In this document: one piece after another, positions 36,899-46,181 of the stretch
Layout of the letters: the number at the start of each line of letters is the position of its first letter
Numbering within the stretch: the first letter of the stretch is position 1
Assembly (NCBI GenBank): GCA_027064085.1
Contig: JAMOQH010000040.1
Location: 1 to 58,202 of the forward strand
Origin: a bacterium
GTDB taxonomy: Bacteria; UBP6; JAFGXH01
Length of the DNA: 58,202 bases
Reading direction: 5' to 3'
The notes under the pieces: generated by a model
What the model saw: only the letters and a program-made list of their open reading frames with translations
What the model was told of the DNA's origin: nothing
The model's database searches: none
Program-made: the position numbers and the translations under genes

Positions 36899-38201
36899 TG
36901 CTATTACTTTTATAATATTTATCAAAATTATATACTATTATATATAAAGAGGCCACTAAAAATATTAATATTTGGAATAAAATACCTATATGGGATTCAA
37001 AACTAGTAAAAATCTCAAAATGAAACATTAATATTGAAAACACTGTTGCCAAAAATAAATGATATGAATTACCTTTTAATTTTTTTAAAGCATATCTTAT
37101 AAAAACAATCATTTTGTAATATAAAAAAAGTATTATTAAAACGCCTACAGTACCATATTCTACTAAAAATTGTATGTAATCATTGTGAGCATGGTGTATA
37201 AATACTAATTCATTCCCGTTAGAATAATAAGGATAAATTATAGGGAATTGACCAGGTCCTATACCAAATAAAAAATTATCTTTGAATATATTTAAACTAT
37301 TTGTAAGGATTTCTTCTCTTAGTTTTAAGCTTACAGAACTTGTAATTTGTTTTGTAATAATAATTTTGGAATCAACAATTCCTTTATTTATGAAAATAAT
37401 GATAAAAACAATGAGAATTAAACTTAAAATTAATAATATATATTTTTTATTAACTCGTTTTCTTTCAACAATTGTATAAACTAACATCAAAATAAAAATT
37501 GAGGTAATTGCAGTTCGTCCATTTGTTAAATAAATAATAAAAATTAAAATAAAAACATGTAATGCTTTTATTATATTTAAAGAAATATCCTTGTTTTGGT
37601 TTTCTTTCTTCATAAAATAAAAATAAAAAATAATTGGTATTGGAATTGAAATAAACATTGCCAAATGATTAGGATTGACTAAAAAATAACTATTAGATAT
37701 TTTATTGTTAAATATATTAATTAATGAGTAGAAAGCCAATAAATTATATAGAGCAAAGGCTATATTGTATAGTAGTTTTATGTTCTTCCTAGTATTTAAA
37801 ATAAGTTTAATAAATAAGTAATTGCTAATAATTGTTAATAAAGTTAAAATCCCTGTCCAATAATTAAAGTTTATATGGGGCTTGGGAATAATATCGGAGG
37901 CCTTTAGGAATCTTAATTGAATCCATAGATTATTAAATTCAGTTAAATTATTATTAAGTTTAATGTTTCTATAAAACAAAGGGAGAAAAAGTATAATAGA
38001 ATAATAAATAAAAACGACAATTGGTAATTCAATAGAAAAATCAAATTTTTTATATGTTTTATGTTTGATTGATCTAAAAACAAAGTAATATGTATAAATA
38101 ATTAATATTAAAATAAAATTGATAATATCGTAATATGAGTAAACCCCACCATTAAAAAAAATTGATATTGTAAAAATAATTAATATTAAATACGCTCTTA
38201 T
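36885..38201 (-). CDS. O-antigen ligase / Wzy-like membrane protein, probable AUA start
   Basis: From 38201 it is 438 residues with about 11 helices, a normal size. The family signature lies near the end: GIGPGQFPIIYPYYSNG, HHAHNDYIQFLVEYGTVG. No ATG, GTG or TTG is in frame between the upstream stop and a TTG at 37979, which would cut off 74 residues including several helices. Right after the Wzc stop, GGAG, five bases and ATA give the start (M)RAYLILIIFTISIFF. So either AUA is the start, or the ATG was lost by mutation. The enzyme would polymerise or ligate the polysaccharide exported by the Wzc/Wza system beside it. Confidence 0.7.
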   Translation of the reverse strand: MRAYLILIIFTISIFFNGGVYSYYDIINFILILIIYTYYFVFRSIKHKTYKKFDFSIELPIVVFIYYSIILFLPLFYRNIKLNNNLTEFNNLWIQLRFLKASDIIPKPHINFNYWTGILTLLTIISNYLFIKLILNTRKNIKLLYNIAFALYNLLAFYSLINIFNNKISNSYFLVNPNHLAMFISIPIPIIFYFYFMKKENQNKDISLNIIKALHVFILIFIIYLTNGRTAITSIFILMLVYTIVERKRVNKKYILLILSLILIVFIIIFINKGIVDSKIIITKQITSSVSLKLREEILTNSLNIFKDNFLFGIGPGQFPIIYPYYSNGNELVFIHHAHNDYIQFLVEYGTVGVLIILFLYYKMIVFIRYALKKLKGNSYHLFLATVFSILMFHFEIFTSFESHIGILFQILIFLVASLYIIVYNFDKYYKSNSNELL

Positions 38202-38203
38202 TT

Positions 38204-40333
38204 CTACTCCTCTTTTTCTCCATAGTAATAACTATAATATCTTCCGTATTTATTATATTTATAAGATTTTGTCATACTTGCTTGATTTAAAACAATTCCA
38301 ATAACATTAGATTTAGCAAATAGAAACTTATCTCTTGATTCTTTTAATATATGTTTATTAGTTTTAGCATATTTAGCAACTAAAACAACTCCATCTACTT
38401 TTTTAGATATAACTAATGCATCTGAAACAATAGAAACAGGAGGAGTATCAAAAATTATTCTGTCATATTTTTCTTTTAAGTTTTCAATTAAAGAGTCAAA
38501 TTTATTTCCATTTAAAATTTGTATTGCATTTGGTGGAATTATGCCTGCTGTAATAATATCTAAGTTTTTAATTTTAGTTTTTCTTATAATTTCAGGAATA
38601 GATTTATTACCAGATGTAAATAATGTTAAACCAATTTTATTATCCACTGTAAATACCTTATGAACTCTTGGTTTTCTTAAGTCGGTATCGATTAATAAGG
38701 TTTTAAGCCCTTGCTCTGCCATTGAAGATGCTAGATTTGCCGCAATAGTAGTTTTACCTTCCATTGGACTAGAAGAAGTAACCAACATTGTTATCTTTTT
38801 ATTTTCACTAACTAGTTCAATATTAGTTAATATTGTTCTACAACTTTCAGCAAAGTTACCTCTTGGATCATGAAGAGAAATAATTTCTTTGTAATTTTTA
38901 TATTCTTCTTTCTCTATTTTTATATTATTAATTTTAGGCAAACTACCTAAAAATGTCATCTTATATTTATCTTCTATTTCTTCTTTTGTTTTTATTGTTT
39001 GGTCTAAGAATATCAACAATAGCATAATCATAAAACTTAGAATTCCTCCTAAAAAAACTGCTATTACTAAATTTAACTTTAAGTTTGGCTTTATTGGAGT
39101 AGTTGGTTCTTTTGCATAATCCAAAATTTCAACATTATTTGTTTGTAGCAAAAGTTTTAAGTTAGATTTTTTTAAATCTTTTAATAACATTTTATATACA
39201 TCTGTTTCACTATCTGCTTTTCTTTTATTTTGCTTATATAATAATTCATTTTTTTCAATGATAAGAGCACTATCCAAAGCTTCTTTTTTTAATGAAGCAA
39301 ACTTTTTTTCTTTAGAGCGTAATAATTTATATGAATTTTCAATTTGATTTCTATAATTTTCTTCTAGGTTACTAATGCTATCCTTAATATTATTAATCTG
39401 TTTTTTTAAAGAAATTACTTTAGGGGTATCGTTATTATATCTTTCTAGCAATTCTTCCATTTTATTTTTTTTATCTAGTAATCCTTTTTTTAATTCTTTG
39501 ACATTTTCTTGTGCGTTAAATGGCAGATAATCATTAAGGTTTTTAATTTTTTTTAAAAAATAATATTCTCTTTCTCTTTCTATTCTTTTTAACTTCATAT
39601 CATTGTATTTATTATCTAAATTATATATTTTCTGTATAATACTATTTCTTTTATCTTCAGAGAGAGTTAGAATAACCTTATTTTCATTTTTAAATTTAAA
39701 TAAATTATTTTCAGCTTCAATAACAGATTTATTAGCTTCATTTACTCTTTTTTCTAACCATACAATTGATTTTTTTAAATGGTTAGTTTTCCTGACTTTA
39801 TTATATAATTTATAATTATCAACATAATAATTAGTTAACTCTGTAATAAATTTTTTGTCTGTACCTATAATACTAATTAGAACTTTGTGAGTGTCTTCTA
39901 CTGGAGTAATTTCTAGCATATTTAATATTGTGCTGGATAAATCAAATTTCTTTTTATTTTTTTTATTTTTGTCTATTAATTTTCTAAAAAAGTCTGAATT
40001 TACTAAGTTATAATTTTTTATTAAAGTATTTATTAAATTTTTAGATTTTAATCTTTCAAATTCGGTATTATAAAAAGCATCATATTCTTTGAAAGATGTG
40101 TATGAGTAATCTTTTATTTCCTGAACAGGAGTTTTATCTTTAAAATTTATGATAATAGATGCAGTTGCTTTATACACTTTAGCTTGTTTCTTAGTATAAA
40201 AGTATGCTACAATAATGGATGATATTGTAATTAAAAGAATTAAATATTTGTATTGGTACATATAATTGTATATATCTTTTAATGATAAAAAATCATTTTC
40301 ATTATTTTCATTCTGCTCTATTATTTTATTCAT
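38204..40333 (-). CDS. wzc: Wzc-type polysaccharide co-polymerase and BY-kinase
   Basis: 709 residues. N-terminal Wzz domain with membrane helix (about 30-50), long periplasmic coiled coil (170-420), second helix with the Pro-rich PTTPIKPNLKLN before it, then the cytoplasmic tyrosine kinase: Walker A SSSPMEGKTT, A' LLIDTDLRKPR, B IIFDTPP. The C-terminal Tyr cluster (YKYNKYGRYYSYYYGEKEE) is the autophosphorylation site. It controls chain length and drives export through Wza. It is four bases from the wza gene, and the ligase gene starts three bases after its stop. Confidence 0.92.
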   Translation of the reverse strand: MNKIIEQNENNENDFLSLKDIYNYMYQYKYLILLITISSIIVAYFYTKKQAKVYKATASIIINFKDKTPVQEIKDYSYTSFKEYDAFYNTEFERLKSKNLINTLIKNYNLVNSDFFRKLIDKNKKNKKKFDLSSTILNMLEITPVEDTHKVLISIIGTDKKFITELTNYYVDNYKLYNKVRKTNHLKKSIVWLEKRVNEANKSVIEAENNLFKFKNENKVILTLSEDKRNSIIQKIYNLDNKYNDMKLKRIEREREYYFLKKIKNLNDYLPFNAQENVKELKKGLLDKKNKMEELLERYNNDTPKVISLKKQINNIKDSISNLEENYRNQIENSYKLLRSKEKKFASLKKEALDSALIIEKNELLYKQNKRKADSETDVYKMLLKDLKKSNLKLLLQTNNVEILDYAKEPTTPIKPNLKLNLVIAVFLGGILSFMIMLLLIFLDQTIKTKEEIEDKYKMTFLGSLPKINNIKIEKEEYKNYKEIISLHDPRGNFAESCRTILTNIELVSENKKITMLVTSSSPMEGKTTIAANLASSMAEQGLKTLLIDTDLRKPRVHKVFTVDNKIGLTLFTSGNKSIPEIIRKTKIKNLDIITAGIIPPNAIQILNGNKFDSLIENLKEKYDRIIFDTPPVSIVSDALVISKKVDGVVLVAKYAKTNKHILKESRDKFLFAKSNVIGIVLNQASMTKSYKYNKYGRYYSYYYGEKEE

Positions 40334-40336
40334 CGT

Positions 40337-40948
40337 TTATAACCATGATTCTGATACGTAAATTATATCTTCTGGAGATAATAATAAATCTCCAATTAAT
40401 CCTTTAATTATTAAGGAGGCTTCTATGGTAATAGAATTAATCTTTCCATTAATTTCTCTCTTTAATATTATCTTATCAATATCTGCAATATTTGTTAGAC
40501 CTCCACTTGTAGCAATTAACTTTAGTAGTGTTAATTTATGTTTATAACTATATGCTCCAGGTTTTTTTACTTGCCCAAGGATATAAACTTTTCTACTATT
40601 AGATTCTTTTAAGAAAATTGTTACTTGTGGATCTTTAAAAAATTTTTTATTTAGTTTTTTCTCAATTTCTTTAGTTAATGTGTAGATAGGCCTATCTATT
40701 ACTTTTATCTTTCCAATAATTGGATAAATAATTATGCCACTACTATTAATTCTGTAAGTACGAGTTAATTGAGCTTCTCCATAAACCCTTATTTCAATTA
40801 AATCATTAATTCCTAATATGTCAGATGTTTTAATACTACTATTTAATTTATAGATTAAATCTTTTTTATCTTTAGAAACTGTTTCCAATGAAGAATTACA
40901 AGATAGTATAAATAATGATATTAAAAGAATTAATATTTTTTTTGACAT
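40337..40948 (-). CDS. Short Wza-like polysaccharide export lipoprotein
   Basis: 203 residues with lipobox FILSC. The Poly_export domain (DLIEIRVYGEAQLTRTYRINSSGIIIYPIIGKIKV) is followed by SLBB-type repeats (RKVYILGQVKKPGAY, ATSGGLTNIADIDKIILKR). It is shorter than E. coli Wza (about 380) and lacks the C-terminal membrane-spanning helix, as in myxobacterial Wza proteins that depend on a separate beta-barrel. Such a barrel is encoded one base upstream of it. Role: periplasmic channel for the polymer. Confidence 0.87.
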   Translation of the reverse strand: MSKKILILLISLFILSCNSSLETVSKDKKDLIYKLNSSIKTSDILGINDLIEIRVYGEAQLTRTYRINSSGIIIYPIIGKIKVIDRPIYTLTKEIEKKLNKKFFKDPQVTIFLKESNSRKVYILGQVKKPGAYSYKHKLTLLKLIATSGGLTNIADIDKIILKREINGKINSITIEASLIIKGLIGDLLLSPEDIIYVSESWL

Positions 40949-42184
40949 TTAAAAAAATATATAAAAATTTAATGAAATTAAATGCTGTAAATAATCATAA
41001 TGAGTAGTGTTACCATTAAATGTAGTTGTGAAGTCTGTAAAAATTTTTCTTGCAGAATATTTTAATTCTGCTTTATATGCTTTATAACTATATGCTACAA
41101 ATGTAGAAAATCTCCCATCTATTTCAGATCTTGAACTAGGAGAGCTAATACCATTTCCTAATGATACATTAGAATATGCATTTAAGGTTGTATTTAAATT
41201 AAATCCTAAGTTGACATTATTTGTAAGAGCAATGTCTGTATTTAAGTAAATATCATAATAAGATAAATAATTTGAGAATAATACATCTTTAAATGAATTT
41301 TGAAAACCCAAAACAAAACTTGTCTTTTTTGAAAAATTATATGTTAATTCAGCATTGGCAATAAAAGAATTAAAGTTAGACCCTGAATCATACATAACAT
41401 AGGCCCAACCCAACATTAATTTTAAGGCAAGTTTAGGAGTAATAACACCTTTCAATCCAATTTTAGAAAGTATTGGAGTTGAATCAACAATATTTAATGA
41501 TGCCGAAGTTGATGTATCATTATTGTAATGTATTATAAACCCATATGATGTAGTTGATAATAATGCTGTTTTAGGCAAAAATCTCCATTCTATATCAAAA
41601 TTGAAATTATGTTCCATGTTATCTTGAGCTTCAGAAGCAATTTTAGTTCTATCAGATAAGTTATCAGTAAAGATTGTTTTATTAAATCCAAAAGAGTAAC
41701 CTAATCTAAATCTTAAAGCTTTGCCAAATGGAGTTGTTTGTATTCCAAAATTAAAATTATTTATAAATTTATTAATTGGAGTAGAGTAGCCTGAGTATGT
41801 TAGTTTAGAAAAGTTATCACTTGTGTATACTGAAAAATTACCTGTTTTAAAAAATGATAAATTTAAAGAACCATCTATGTCAAAATCGTTATTATTACCA
41901 ACAGTAGTTTTTGCTCCATCAACTAATGAAATAAAATGTCTATAGGATGTGTTTAAGCTGAATTTTAATTCGGTATTTGTTTTATTTCTATTTTCTAATT
42001 TTACACCAGGAAGAATTTTAAGCATTATGACATCAACTTCATTATTGGTTGATTTAAAGAAATTTGAGTTATATTCATTATAAGATGTTATATATGGTGT
42101 GAACTTAAATGCTCCTTTTTCTATTTCACTAGATAGTAATAAGGTGGTTAATCCTAAAAATAATACTAAAATAATATGTCTCAA
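40949..42184 (-). CDS. Outer-membrane beta-barrel of polysaccharide export
   Basis: 411 residues from a TTG start (AGGGG six bases upstream). A signal peptide (to about residue 18, LLLSS) is followed by alternating amphipathic strands and a terminal Phe (LNFYIFF), the usual barrel end. It is the partner type seen next to short Wza proteins in Myxococcota (ExoB/EpsX/Wzp-like), where the barrel replaces Wza's outer-membrane ring. Its position directly before wza and after the GltG-like gene supports the role. Sequence recognition is by pattern only. Confidence 0.75.
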   Translation of the reverse strand: MRHIILVLFLGLTTLLLSSEIEKGAFKFTPYITSYNEYNSNFFKSTNNEVDVIMLKILPGVKLENRNKTNTELKFSLNTSYRHFISLVDGAKTTVGNNNDFDIDGSLNLSFFKTGNFSVYTSDNFSKLTYSGYSTPINKFINNFNFGIQTTPFGKALRFRLGYSFGFNKTIFTDNLSDRTKIASEAQDNMEHNFNFDIEWRFLPKTALLSTTSYGFIIHYNNDTSTSASLNIVDSTPILSKIGLKGVITPKLALKLMLGWAYVMYDSGSNFNSFIANAELTYNFSKKTSFVLGFQNSFKDVLFSNYLSYYDIYLNTDIALTNNVNLGFNLNTTLNAYSNVSLGNGISSPSSRSEIDGRFSTFVAYSYKAYKAELKYSARKIFTDFTTTFNGNTTHYDYLQHLISLNFYIFF

Positions 42185-42242
42185 TTAATACCCCTATCAT
42201 GAACTAAGAAAAGTTATACCATAAGTTATAAATTTTGTCAAA

Positions 42243-43667
42243 TTATCCACCTGCAGAAAATGCAGCTGTAAATTTTATATTAATAGGAGGATTTGCTGGA
42301 GCAGGGAATTTAACTCTCTTTAACTTTTTCTTAATACAGCGACCCAATGACCTTGCCAAACTACTATCATTCATTCTAGTGCTTAATATTTCAATGTTAG
42401 AAGGTTTTCCACCTTTACCAACAGTTATCAAAATAGTTACACGACCAGCAAAAGAATTGTTTTTCTTAGCTTCTTTTTGATAGCAACGGTCAACCTTTCT
42501 TTTAGCTTTTTTAATTGCTCTAGTTGCAGTTTTCTGAGTCAGTTTGCCATCACCTCTTATGTTTATTTTTATTTTAGTTTTACCTTTTATTGCTACTTTT
42601 TTTATTTTTTTAGTATTTAGTTGTTTTCTGTTTTTACCAATATCAGGGTTTAAAGAAGTTGGACCTCCCTTACCAGTACCACCTTTTCTTGAATATCCAC
42701 TTCCTCCAGTAACTCCTGTACCAGAACCTCGTCCTCCAATTCCATCACCAGAACCAGAACCATAACCATAACCATTTCCCGAACCACCTGAATTCGTAGC
42801 TAAATCAGATAATGAGCCAATAGAATCATCTCCACTACCTCCACTAGTTCCATCATTAATTGCACCAAAACCACCATTACCTCCACCAGAGGATTTTAAT
42901 GAATGTAAGGCACTAATCATTTTACTTTTCTTTTTAATAGAAGCTTTAGCAACAGCTTTTCTTTCAGTTTTACTCATAGAAGATTTATCTACTTTCACTG
43001 TTTTAGTTGCCTTTTCTTTAGTTTTAACAACTTTTTTACCTTCTCCATCTTTATCACCTTTTTCATCACTTTTGATTTCAACAGGTTTTTTATCTTCAAT
43101 GGGTTTGTTCTGAATAATAACTTCTTTAAATCTATCAGGGATTTGATCCATTGTTAAAACCGATTCTTCATAATCTGCAGTTTGCAATACAACAATCCAA
43201 GCTATATGTAGTATCATAGATATCATTAAAGGAATAAAAAACTTTAAATCTAAGTAATCGATTGGTTTATTTCTAAATTGAGGTGGAATTTTATGTGGTG
43301 TCAAAAAATCATCTAGTGGTTCAATAAATTGAAATAAAATTTTTATATTATCATCAACTTTAACTTTACCCCTATCCTTTTGGGATAAAGGTATGGATAT
43401 AGATTGCCCCTTATATTGTTTTTTATTTACTCCATCACTTATTTCTGCTTCCATTACATCAGATAGATATAATGTTGCAGTACCTTTTTTACTAATAAAA
43501 AGTTTATATTTATTAGGAATCTTACTGTTAGTAACAATAATACTACTCTTAACTGTTGATCCTAAAGTTATAGGTTTGTTATCTTTAACAATAAATTCTT
43601 CAATTAGTCTACCAGATTGTAGAACACCTATTCTAAGTGCTAGTGTCTTTTTATCTTTAGAAGCCAT
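42243..43667 (-). CDS. GltG/PglI-like protein: FHA-like domain, membrane helix, AgmX/PglI C-terminal domain
   Basis: 474 residues. Residues 1-115 look like an FHA-type beta-sandwich (cytoplasmic); one membrane helix lies at about 140-162; a long low-complexity Lys and Gly/Ser/Asp-rich periplasmic linker follows; the last 95 residues are the TonB-like AgmX/PglI domain (VDRCYQKEAKKNN, GRVTILITVGKGGKPSNIEIL, CIKKKLKRVKFPAP) with its Cys pair. In Myxococcus the same architecture (GltG/PglI) couples the Agl motor to the outer Glt parts. The motor genes are immediately upstream, fitting that job. Confidence 0.82.
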   Translation of the reverse strand: MASKDKKTLALRIGVLQSGRLIEEFIVKDNKPITLGSTVKSSIIVTNSKIPNKYKLFISKKGTATLYLSDVMEAEISDGVNKKQYKGQSISIPLSQKDRGKVKVDDNIKILFQFIEPLDDFLTPHKIPPQFRNKPIDYLDLKFFIPLMISMILHIAWIVVLQTADYEESVLTMDQIPDRFKEVIIQNKPIEDKKPVEIKSDEKGDKDGEGKKVVKTKEKATKTVKVDKSSMSKTERKAVAKASIKKKSKMISALHSLKSSGGGNGGFGAINDGTSGGSGDDSIGSLSDLATNSGGSGNGYGYGSGSGDGIGGRGSGTGVTGGSGYSRKGGTGKGGPTSLNPDIGKNRKQLNTKKIKKVAIKGKTKIKINIRGDGKLTQKTATRAIKKAKRKVDRCYQKEAKKNNSFAGRVTILITVGKGGKPSNIEILSTRMNDSSLARSLGRCIKKKLKRVKFPAPANPPINIKFTAAFSAGG

Positions 43668-43687
43668 CTATATCCTTTAAATACCTA

Positions 43688-44272
43688 TTAGCTACCCTGA
43701 ATTACAGCAAACTTAATCTTTTTAAATCCGGATACAGAAGATGTTTCTACCACATCATTTATAACTCTGTAAGGGATTGTTTTGTCTGCAATGATAGTAA
43801 TTAATCCTTTAAATTTTCTTTTTCCTCCAGATGCTCTTTGTAAATCTTTTAGATATTCTGCTTTTTCTTCTAGAACATCCTTAAGCGTTGCAATCACATG
43901 AGTTTCTGGAGAACCATTTAACATATCTGCATCATCAACCATTTCATTTTGAAGTTTAACTTCTCTAGCTTTCGGATCTTTTTCTACAACAATACTATTT
44001 TTAGTAACATAAACTTTAATAGTTTGTTCTAGCTTTAATAAACCCGTTGACTTGGGAAGTTGTAGTTCTTCAGACATTTGTATTGAATCAGCTTTATTAG
44101 AGAAACTTTTCAACAAGAAAATTAATAAAATTGTCATAATATCCATTAAAGAATTCATTCCAAGGCCTCCACTTGCCTTTTCTCTCTTTAATTTACGAAT
44201 AAACTTTTTGAGATTTTGCTGATCCTCAAACATTTTATCTACTTTTAATTGATGCTCTTTATTTTTATTCAT
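43688..44272 (-). CDS. ExbD/TolR/AglS-like motor protein
   Basis: 194 residues from ATG 44272 (AGGAG upstream). The cytoplasmic start is Lys-rich; the single helix is LGMNSLMDIMTILLIFLLKSF with the proton-carrying Asp (residue 44) in place. The periplasmic part shows QLPKSTGLLKLEQTIKVYVTKNSIVV and a C-terminal TIIADKTIPYRVINDVVETSSVSGFKKIKFAV, the usual ExbD fold. It is one of two ExbD-type genes behind the ExbB gene, as AglQ and AglS accompany AglR in Myxococcus. It probably powers the cluster. Confidence 0.85.
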   Translation of the reverse strand: MNKNKEHQLKVDKMFEDQQNLKKFIRKLKREKASGGLGMNSLMDIMTILLIFLLKSFSNKADSIQMSEELQLPKSTGLLKLEQTIKVYVTKNSIVVEKDPKAREVKLQNEMVDDADMLNGSPETHVIATLKDVLEEKAEYLKDLQRASGGKRKFKGLITIIADKTIPYRVINDVVETSSVSGFKKIKFAVIQGS

Positions 44273-44336
44273 CAATAACTCCTATAATACCTACTCTTAA
44301 TTAATATGACACTATTAATTAATAAAAGTTCCAACT

Positions 44337-45170
44337 CTACTCAATTAGTTTTGAATTAAGTATAACATCATAATAATAAGTGTTAGCATCTTCATCACCC
44401 AAGGCATTTAAATCTAAAATACAACCATATTTGTTTCTATTTTTGATTTTACTTCCTCCCTCAGCTTTTTTTTCTGCGAGCTTTTCTTTACGAGCTTTTT
44501 TTTGTTCTGGAGTAAGCATTTTACATCTAACTGTATCCATAACTTTAATTAAAAGTTCATAAGGAATATTTCCCTGCGCTGCAATAACAATCTGATCTGC
44601 TTTATCAAATTGGGATTCTCCCTTTTGAATATCACCATTTGCCATTGCTTGTTGATCACCATTCTTAATAGCTTTCTTTATTATACCAATTTTAGAATTT
44701 AATTCCAAGAAATTATAGGAATAAACTCTTTTTGTTGCGTCGAATAGTGATTCGGGTACGGGTTTTTTCTTTTCTTTGTATTCTGCTCTAAGCTTTTCAA
44801 GTTGAGTCTCTGCCTTAGATTCGTCAACATCAATAGTGTAAAGTTCTACAGGAGCAGCTGCACCATCATCACCTGGTGTTGCAATCATTGTACCTTCATC
44901 TAAGATAGCAGCTGCTTCAATAACAAAGCCTTCTTCTGTTATCTTAACCATTAATTTCAAAGGTGGTTTTGGATCATCATCAGGATTTGCTTCCTTAGGC
45001 TTACCTTGACCACTAGCTTTTGTTGCATTAACTGAAGCAAATTTAATAAATGATGCAGAGTAAAGCAACATTGGAATTAAAACAACCATCAAATTCATGA
45101 TAGGTTTTAAGTTCAATTCTGGCGCTGGCTTAGGAGCAAATTTCCTTTTAGCAGTAGATTTACTAGCCAT
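44337..45170 (-). CDS. ExbD-like protein lacking the transmembrane Asp
   Basis: 277 residues. The N-terminal helix reads LNLKPIMNLMVVLIPMLLYSA; where ExbD/TolR/AglQ have Asp, this has Asn26. The long periplasmic domain (60-277) ends with QIVIAAQGNIPYELLIKVMDTV, matching the ExbD fold, and has a Lys-rich tail with Cys. AGGGGG precedes the ATG. It stands between the ExbB gene (11 bases) and the Asp-bearing ExbD gene. Possible meaning: an asymmetric heterodimer in which only one subunit carries protons. Confidence 0.8.
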   Translation of the reverse strand: MASKSTAKRKFAPKPAPELNLKPIMNLMVVLIPMLLYSASFIKFASVNATKASGQGKPKEANPDDDPKPPLKLMVKITEEGFVIEAAAILDEGTMIATPGDDGAAAPVELYTIDVDESKAETQLEKLRAEYKEKKKPVPESLFDATKRVYSYNFLELNSKIGIIKKAIKNGDQQAMANGDIQKGESQFDKADQIVIAAQGNIPYELLIKVMDTVRCKMLTPEQKKARKEKLAEKKAEGGSKIKNRNKYGCILDLNALGDEDANTYYYDVILNSKLIE

Positions 45171-45181
45171 ATGTTAACCCC

Positions 45182-45844
45182 CTATTGGTTATCTTTGCTA
45201 GATTTAACTCTTGCAACAAGAAGATTTTCAAGTTTAACTGAGTACTGGTCAATTTCATCTAAAATCTTTTTAGTAAAACCAGAAAGAATCATGTGAAATG
45301 TTAAACCAGGGATAGCAACAATAAGACCAAAAGCAGTTGTCATCATAGCTGCAGAAATACCTCTAGCCAATAATTTAGCTTGAGTTTCAGGGTCAGCAGC
45401 AGCAAGAGCTTTAAAAGCCTCAATCATACCAATAATAGTACCAAGTAGTCCAAGTAGTGTTGCAATGTTTGATAAAGCTGCAATTGACTCTGTCCTTTTT
45501 TGAACAACTGGAATAACAGCAAGTTGAGCTTCTTCAATAGCTTGAGATATTTCGTATTCTTGTCTATTCGCTCTTGTTAATCCTGCCTTGATAACTTTAG
45601 GCAACGCTGCAGCTGCAGCTGAATTACAAGTGTTAATTGCTTCATTAATTTTATCTGACATTACATATTTTTGTATTTGATCAAAAAAAGATTTGGCATT
45701 AATATTAAATTTAATAACTAAAAACAAAAATCTCTCAATTGCTACACCAAATAAAAATATTGATACAACTAAAATAGCCCACATAAAAGGAGCTCCCATT
45801 CCACCACCTTCAAATGTAAAGCCTTTTGCAAATTCTTCAACCAT
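45182..45844 (-). CDS. TolQ/ExbB/AglR-like proton channel
   Basis: 220 residues from ATG 45844 (GGAGG). Three helices: first near residues 20-43 (FMWAILVVSIFLFGVAIERFLFLV); then SIAALSNIATLLGLLGTIIGMIEAFKAL (the GTIxG hallmark) and GISAAMMTTAFGLIVAIPGLTFHMILS (polar Thr pair). It forms the stator ring around ExbD. It starts the motor and GltG subset of the cluster, after a 59-base start region from the small secreted protein gene upstream. Orthology to AglR is inferred from neighbours. Confidence 0.9.
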   Translation of the reverse strand: MVEEFAKGFTFEGGGMGAPFMWAILVVSIFLFGVAIERFLFLVIKFNINAKSFFDQIQKYVMSDKINEAINTCNSAAAAALPKVIKAGLTRANRQEYEISQAIEEAQLAVIPVVQKRTESIAALSNIATLLGLLGTIIGMIEAFKALAAADPETQAKLLARGISAAMMTTAFGLIVAIPGLTFHMILSGFTKKILDEIDQYSVKLENLLVARVKSSKDNQ

Positions 45845-45927
45845 AGTTTCCTCCAAATAAATCAAAAATTAAAACTAGAACGAATAATAACATAAAGATT
45901 TAATAATTTCTACTTTTTTTTAAAAAA

Positions 45928-46173
45928 TTAGAAAGGTTTTTCATTTACACTGTTAATTATATCAGGTATTAAATCTTTATCTCTTTTTAAGTTCTTTATC
46001 TTTAGTCTTTTATGAGATAGAGTTGATAGTAATTCCGGCTTATGTATCTTAGGATGGAACTCTATTGTATCTAACTCAATTGTCTTAATATTTTTACTTT
46101 CTTGCTTTTTTGCTAAAGCAATATTTGATAGTAAATAAAGAGATAGAAATATAAAAATTAATGTTTTTTTCAT
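45928..46173 (-). CDS. Small secreted basic protein, 81 residues
   Basis: Signal peptide MKKTLIFIFLSLYLLSNIALA, then about 60 basic residues (KTIELDTIEFHPKIHKPELL..HKRLKIKNLKRDKD). No family recognised. It lies 8 bases after the TPR lipoprotein gene and before the ExbB gene, so it is co-transcribed with the machine and may be a small periplasmic partner. Confidence 0.65.
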   Translation of the reverse strand: MKKTLIFIFLSLYLLSNIALAKKQESKNIKTIELDTIEFHPKIHKPELLSTLSHKRLKIKNLKRDKDLIPDIINSVNEKPF

Positions 46174-46181
46174 GTTATCTC

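Noticed and set aside
37282-37479. Plus-strand 65-codon frame
   Set aside because: Antisense to the ligase gene's membrane helices.
42544-42765. Open frame on the plus strand with Pro-rich translation
   Set aside because: It is the shadow of the Gly/Ser-rich linker in the GltG-like gene.
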